Shown here piece after piece: positions 62,278 through 64,000 of a stretch of DNA of 64,000 bases (within the stretch, counting starts at the first letter, position 1; every line of letters starts with the position of its first letter). The notes under the pieces are model-generated. The model made no database searches. It was given only the letters and a program-made list of their open reading frames with translations, and was not told the origin of the DNA. Source of the DNA: Arthrobacter sp. N199823 (GTDB taxonomy: Bacteria; Actinomycetota; Actinomycetes; Actinomycetales; Micrococcaceae). The translations under genes and the position numbers were made by a program. The DNA lies in assembly GCF_002929705.1 (NCBI RefSeq), contig NZ_PJIN01000002.1:465296-529295 (forward strand), in the 5' to 3' direction.

Positions 62278-63723
62278 ATGAGCAAGAACAGCGAGATCGG
62301 CAACGGTTTTGTACCGAGCGGGCAACTGCAATTTGGCGTCTTTTTCCAGGGAGTGAATTCCGGCACCGTCTGGAAAGCAGCCGAATCCGGCTCCCAAACC
62401 GACTTTGACTCCTTCCGGCATCTGGCCCAGACCGCGGAGCGAGGGCTCTTCGCAGCGTTCTTCCTAGGCGAGGGCCTGCGGCTGCGTGAACACCTGGGCA
62501 GGCCCCACTCCTTGGATGTGGCGGGGCGTCCGGATGCGCAGACCATGTTGGCGGCCTTGGCGGCCGTGACGGACAAGATTGGTTTGGTCGCCACGCAAAA
62601 CACCACCTACAACGATCCGGCCCATCTGGCGCACCGGTTCTCCAGCCTGGATCTGCTCTCCGGCGGCCGGGCGGCCTGGAACGTGGTCACCACGGATAAC
62701 GCCTGGACGGGTGAGAACTTCCGGCGCGGCGGATACCTCGAGCACGCTGACCGCTACCGCCATGCCGAAGCCTTCGTTGAGACGGCCAAGCGGATCTGGG
62801 ACAGTTGGGAGGAGGCCGCCATTGCCGAATCTGAGACTGCTGCAACATGGTCGGCTCCGGGATCGATCCGGGAAGTCAGCCACACGGGCCAGCACTACAC
62901 CGTGGAGTATGCGCCTCGGCTGCCACGCAGCGCCCAGTACCGTCCAGTGCTGTTCCAAGCCGGGGATTCACCGGAAGGCCGCGACTTTGCCGCGCGCCAG
63001 GCCGACGTCATCTTTTCCGCTCATCCTGCCTATGAGCCGGCACTGGACTTCCGTCGCGACATTGTTGCCCGAACAGTGAAGGCCGGCCGTGGTCCCAACG
63101 ACGTCCAAATCATGCCTGCCAGCGAGTTCATTCTCGCCGCCACGGCACAGGAAGCCGTGGACAAGAAGGCCTGGGTACGCAGCCTGCAGATTGGCCCGCA
63201 ACAGGCCATTGCCTATCTGGAGCAGTTCTGGGGCAGGGAGCTTTCCGAGTACGATCCCGACGGTCCGCTACCCGAGATCGACCCCGTGGTGGTGGAAACC
63301 TCTGAAACCAGGGGGAGTGGCTTTCACGGTGCCAAGGCCCGCCAGTTGGCGGATCAATGGCGTGCCGAAAGTAAGGACAAGGGGCAGTCCATCCGGGAGT
63401 TTGTGTCCGGTAAGACCAGCCGTGTCGATGCGACGTTCACGGGCTCGTACACCGACATCGCGGACACGCTGGCACGTTATGCCAAGAGCGGTGCGGTGGA
63501 CGGTTTCAACATCTCGCCGTGGCTTGTTCCCACCGGCCTGGATGACATCGTCAACCACCTGGTACCCGAGCTGCAGGCCCGCGGTGTCTACCCCACGGAG
63601 TACGCCGGCAGCACTTTGCGCGAGCACCTCGGCCTGCCCGTACCTGAGCGGCCAGAGCAGGGCGGCAACACCACGGCGACGGAAGTTTCCCTGCAACTGG
63701 CAGTAGCCGCACAGCAACTCTAA
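62278..63723 (+). CDS. NtaA/SnaA/DszA-family FMN-dependent monooxygenase
   Basis: A protein of 481 aa. LSGGRAAWNVVTTDNAWTGENFRRGG and YRHAEAFVETAKRIWDSWEE are typical of this two-component monooxygenase family, which includes DszA and the Bacillus enzyme that oxidises N-acetyl-S-alkyl-cysteines. GHYTVEYAP-type and FQAGDSPEGRDFAARQADVIF segments are also standard. It needs reduced FMN from a partner reductase, not evident nearby unless the flavoprotein at 55066 serves. It ends the operon ahead of a strong hairpin. Confidence 0.9.
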   Translation: MSKNSEIGNGFVPSGQLQFGVFFQGVNSGTVWKAAESGSQTDFDSFRHLAQTAERGLFAAFFLGEGLRLREHLGRPHSLDVAGRPDAQTMLAALAAVTDKIGLVATQNTTYNDPAHLAHRFSSLDLLSGGRAAWNVVTTDNAWTGENFRRGGYLEHADRYRHAEAFVETAKRIWDSWEEAAIAESETAATWSAPGSIREVSHTGQHYTVEYAPRLPRSAQYRPVLFQAGDSPEGRDFAARQADVIFSAHPAYEPALDFRRDIVARTVKAGRGPNDVQIMPASEFILAATAQEAVDKKAWVRSLQIGPQQAIAYLEQFWGRELSEYDPDGPLPEIDPVVVETSETRGSGFHGAKARQLADQWRAESKDKGQSIREFVSGKTSRVDATFTGSYTDIADTLARYAKSGAVDGFNISPWLVPTGLDDIVNHLVPELQARGVYPTEYAGSTLREHLGLPVPERPEQGGNTTATEVSLQLAVAAQQL

Positions 63724-63758
63724 GTAACGCTACAAATGGCGCGTTTCCAAGGAAAAGT

Positions 63759-63808
63759 ACGACGGCGGGAGGTGAGCTGAATTTCTTTAGCTCACCTCCC
63801 GCCGTCGT
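63759..63808. terminator. Strong bidirectional terminator hairpin
   Basis: Bases 63759-63778 and 63789-63808 are perfectly complementary over 20 bp around a 10-base loop (GAATTTCTTT). On the minus strand the stem is followed by ACTTTTCC, giving a T-run for the gene entering from the right. It separates the convergent monooxygenase and binding-protein genes. Confidence 0.9.
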
Positions 63809-63824
63809 GCTCCAAGCGCGGAAC

Positions 63825-64000
63825 TCAGCTGGCGGGCAGGCCGGGTGGGTTCAGCTCGGAGTGCTTGACGGCTTCACTGGAGAGCCCCCAGATGTCAAGG
63901 ATCCTGGCGTAGCTGCCCTCGGCGATCAGATGGTTGATGCCGGCCTGCGCGGCGACGGCAAAGCCATTCCCCTTTTCGGTGGTGACGGCGATACTCGCTT
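63825..64000 (-). CDS. ABC transporter substrate-binding protein, C-terminal part
   Basis: The last ~58 residues of a minus-strand gene that enters from beyond the window. VTTEKGNGFAVAAQAGINHL and EGSYARILDIWGLSSEAV match the C-terminus of polar-amino-acid binding proteins. It resembles the end of the binding protein at 59150 (GSYAKVLNRWGLSEEA). It is therefore likely part of a second, related uptake system on the opposite strand. The stop codon is at 63825-63827. Confidence 0.8.
   Translation of the reverse strand, partial: ASIAVTTEKGNGFAVAAQAGINHLIAEGSYARILDIWGLSSEAVKHSELNPPGLPAS

Overview
The window reads as a chromosomal segment of a high-GC Gram-positive actinobacterium, most likely Arthrobacter sensu lato (Micrococcaceae). 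The evidence is the conserved backbone order leuD-murA-plsC-gpsA-ddl, then DUF3515, thiL-DAK2-recG-rsmD, coaD, DUF177-rpmF-rnc-mutM and smc. Further support comes from mycothiol-type arsenate reductase, an oleA-oleBC-oleD hydrocarbon cluster with the OleB-OleC fusion known from actinobacteria, frequent GTG/TTG starts and many 4-bp stop/start overlaps. Accessory blocks are inserted between the backbone modules.

Layout. 1-4810: the 3' end of leuD is present twice as a ~302-bp direct repeat (two mismatches) bracketing 4.2 kb. That interval carries an AfsA-like (gamma-butyrolactone-type) synthase, a TetR regulator, a saccharopine-dehydrogenase-like reductase and an unknown protein; two matching palindromes look like operators of the TetR protein. 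4999-9397: murA, plsC, gpsA, ddl (envelope precursors). 9816-12769: a LuxR-type response regulator, a histidine kinase and a degenerate kinase-like membrane protein. 12915-15804: methyltransferase, LytR-CpsA-Psr protein, DUF3515 lipoprotein. 15995-16737: gene remnants. 17055-18734: a solitary hutU. 19263-20911: a second TetR plus saccharopine-dehydrogenase-like pair. 21211-25029: an arsenic resistance cluster. 25026-27044: hypothetical protein, GNAT and papain-like peptidase. 27233-32124: thiL, DAK2, recG, rsmD. 32357-40539: flotillin/NfeD pair, oxidoreductase, lipoprotein, spermidine-synthase-like protein, aminotransferase, coaD, hypothetical protein. 40883-43548: DUF177, L32, RNase III, Fpg. 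43811-45481: a lipoprotein and an AbiEi/DUF559 protein. 45700-50533: ole hydrocarbon cluster. 50820-54488: smc. 54560-63723: a divergent GNAT/flavoprotein and ABC transporter/flavin monooxygenase cluster, probably for organosulfur or amino-acid-derivative scavenging. The window ends inside another amino-acid-type ABC binding protein.

Main points for a second look: (i) the leuD-flanked AfsA/TetR island with its shared operator; (ii) five short tandem or dispersed repeat arrays that all lie at gene 3' ends, four of them between convergent genes. In three arrays each 31-32 bp unit is a small hairpin followed by a T-run pointing the same way as the gene that ends there, so they may be tandem mini-terminators; (iii) an apparent ATT start codon for the DUF177 gene, supported by a well-formed sigma-70 promoter that overlaps the only upstream ATGs. 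No tRNA, rRNA, CRISPR array or integrase/transposase was recognised. All assignments come from reading motifs and translated sequence, not from database searches.
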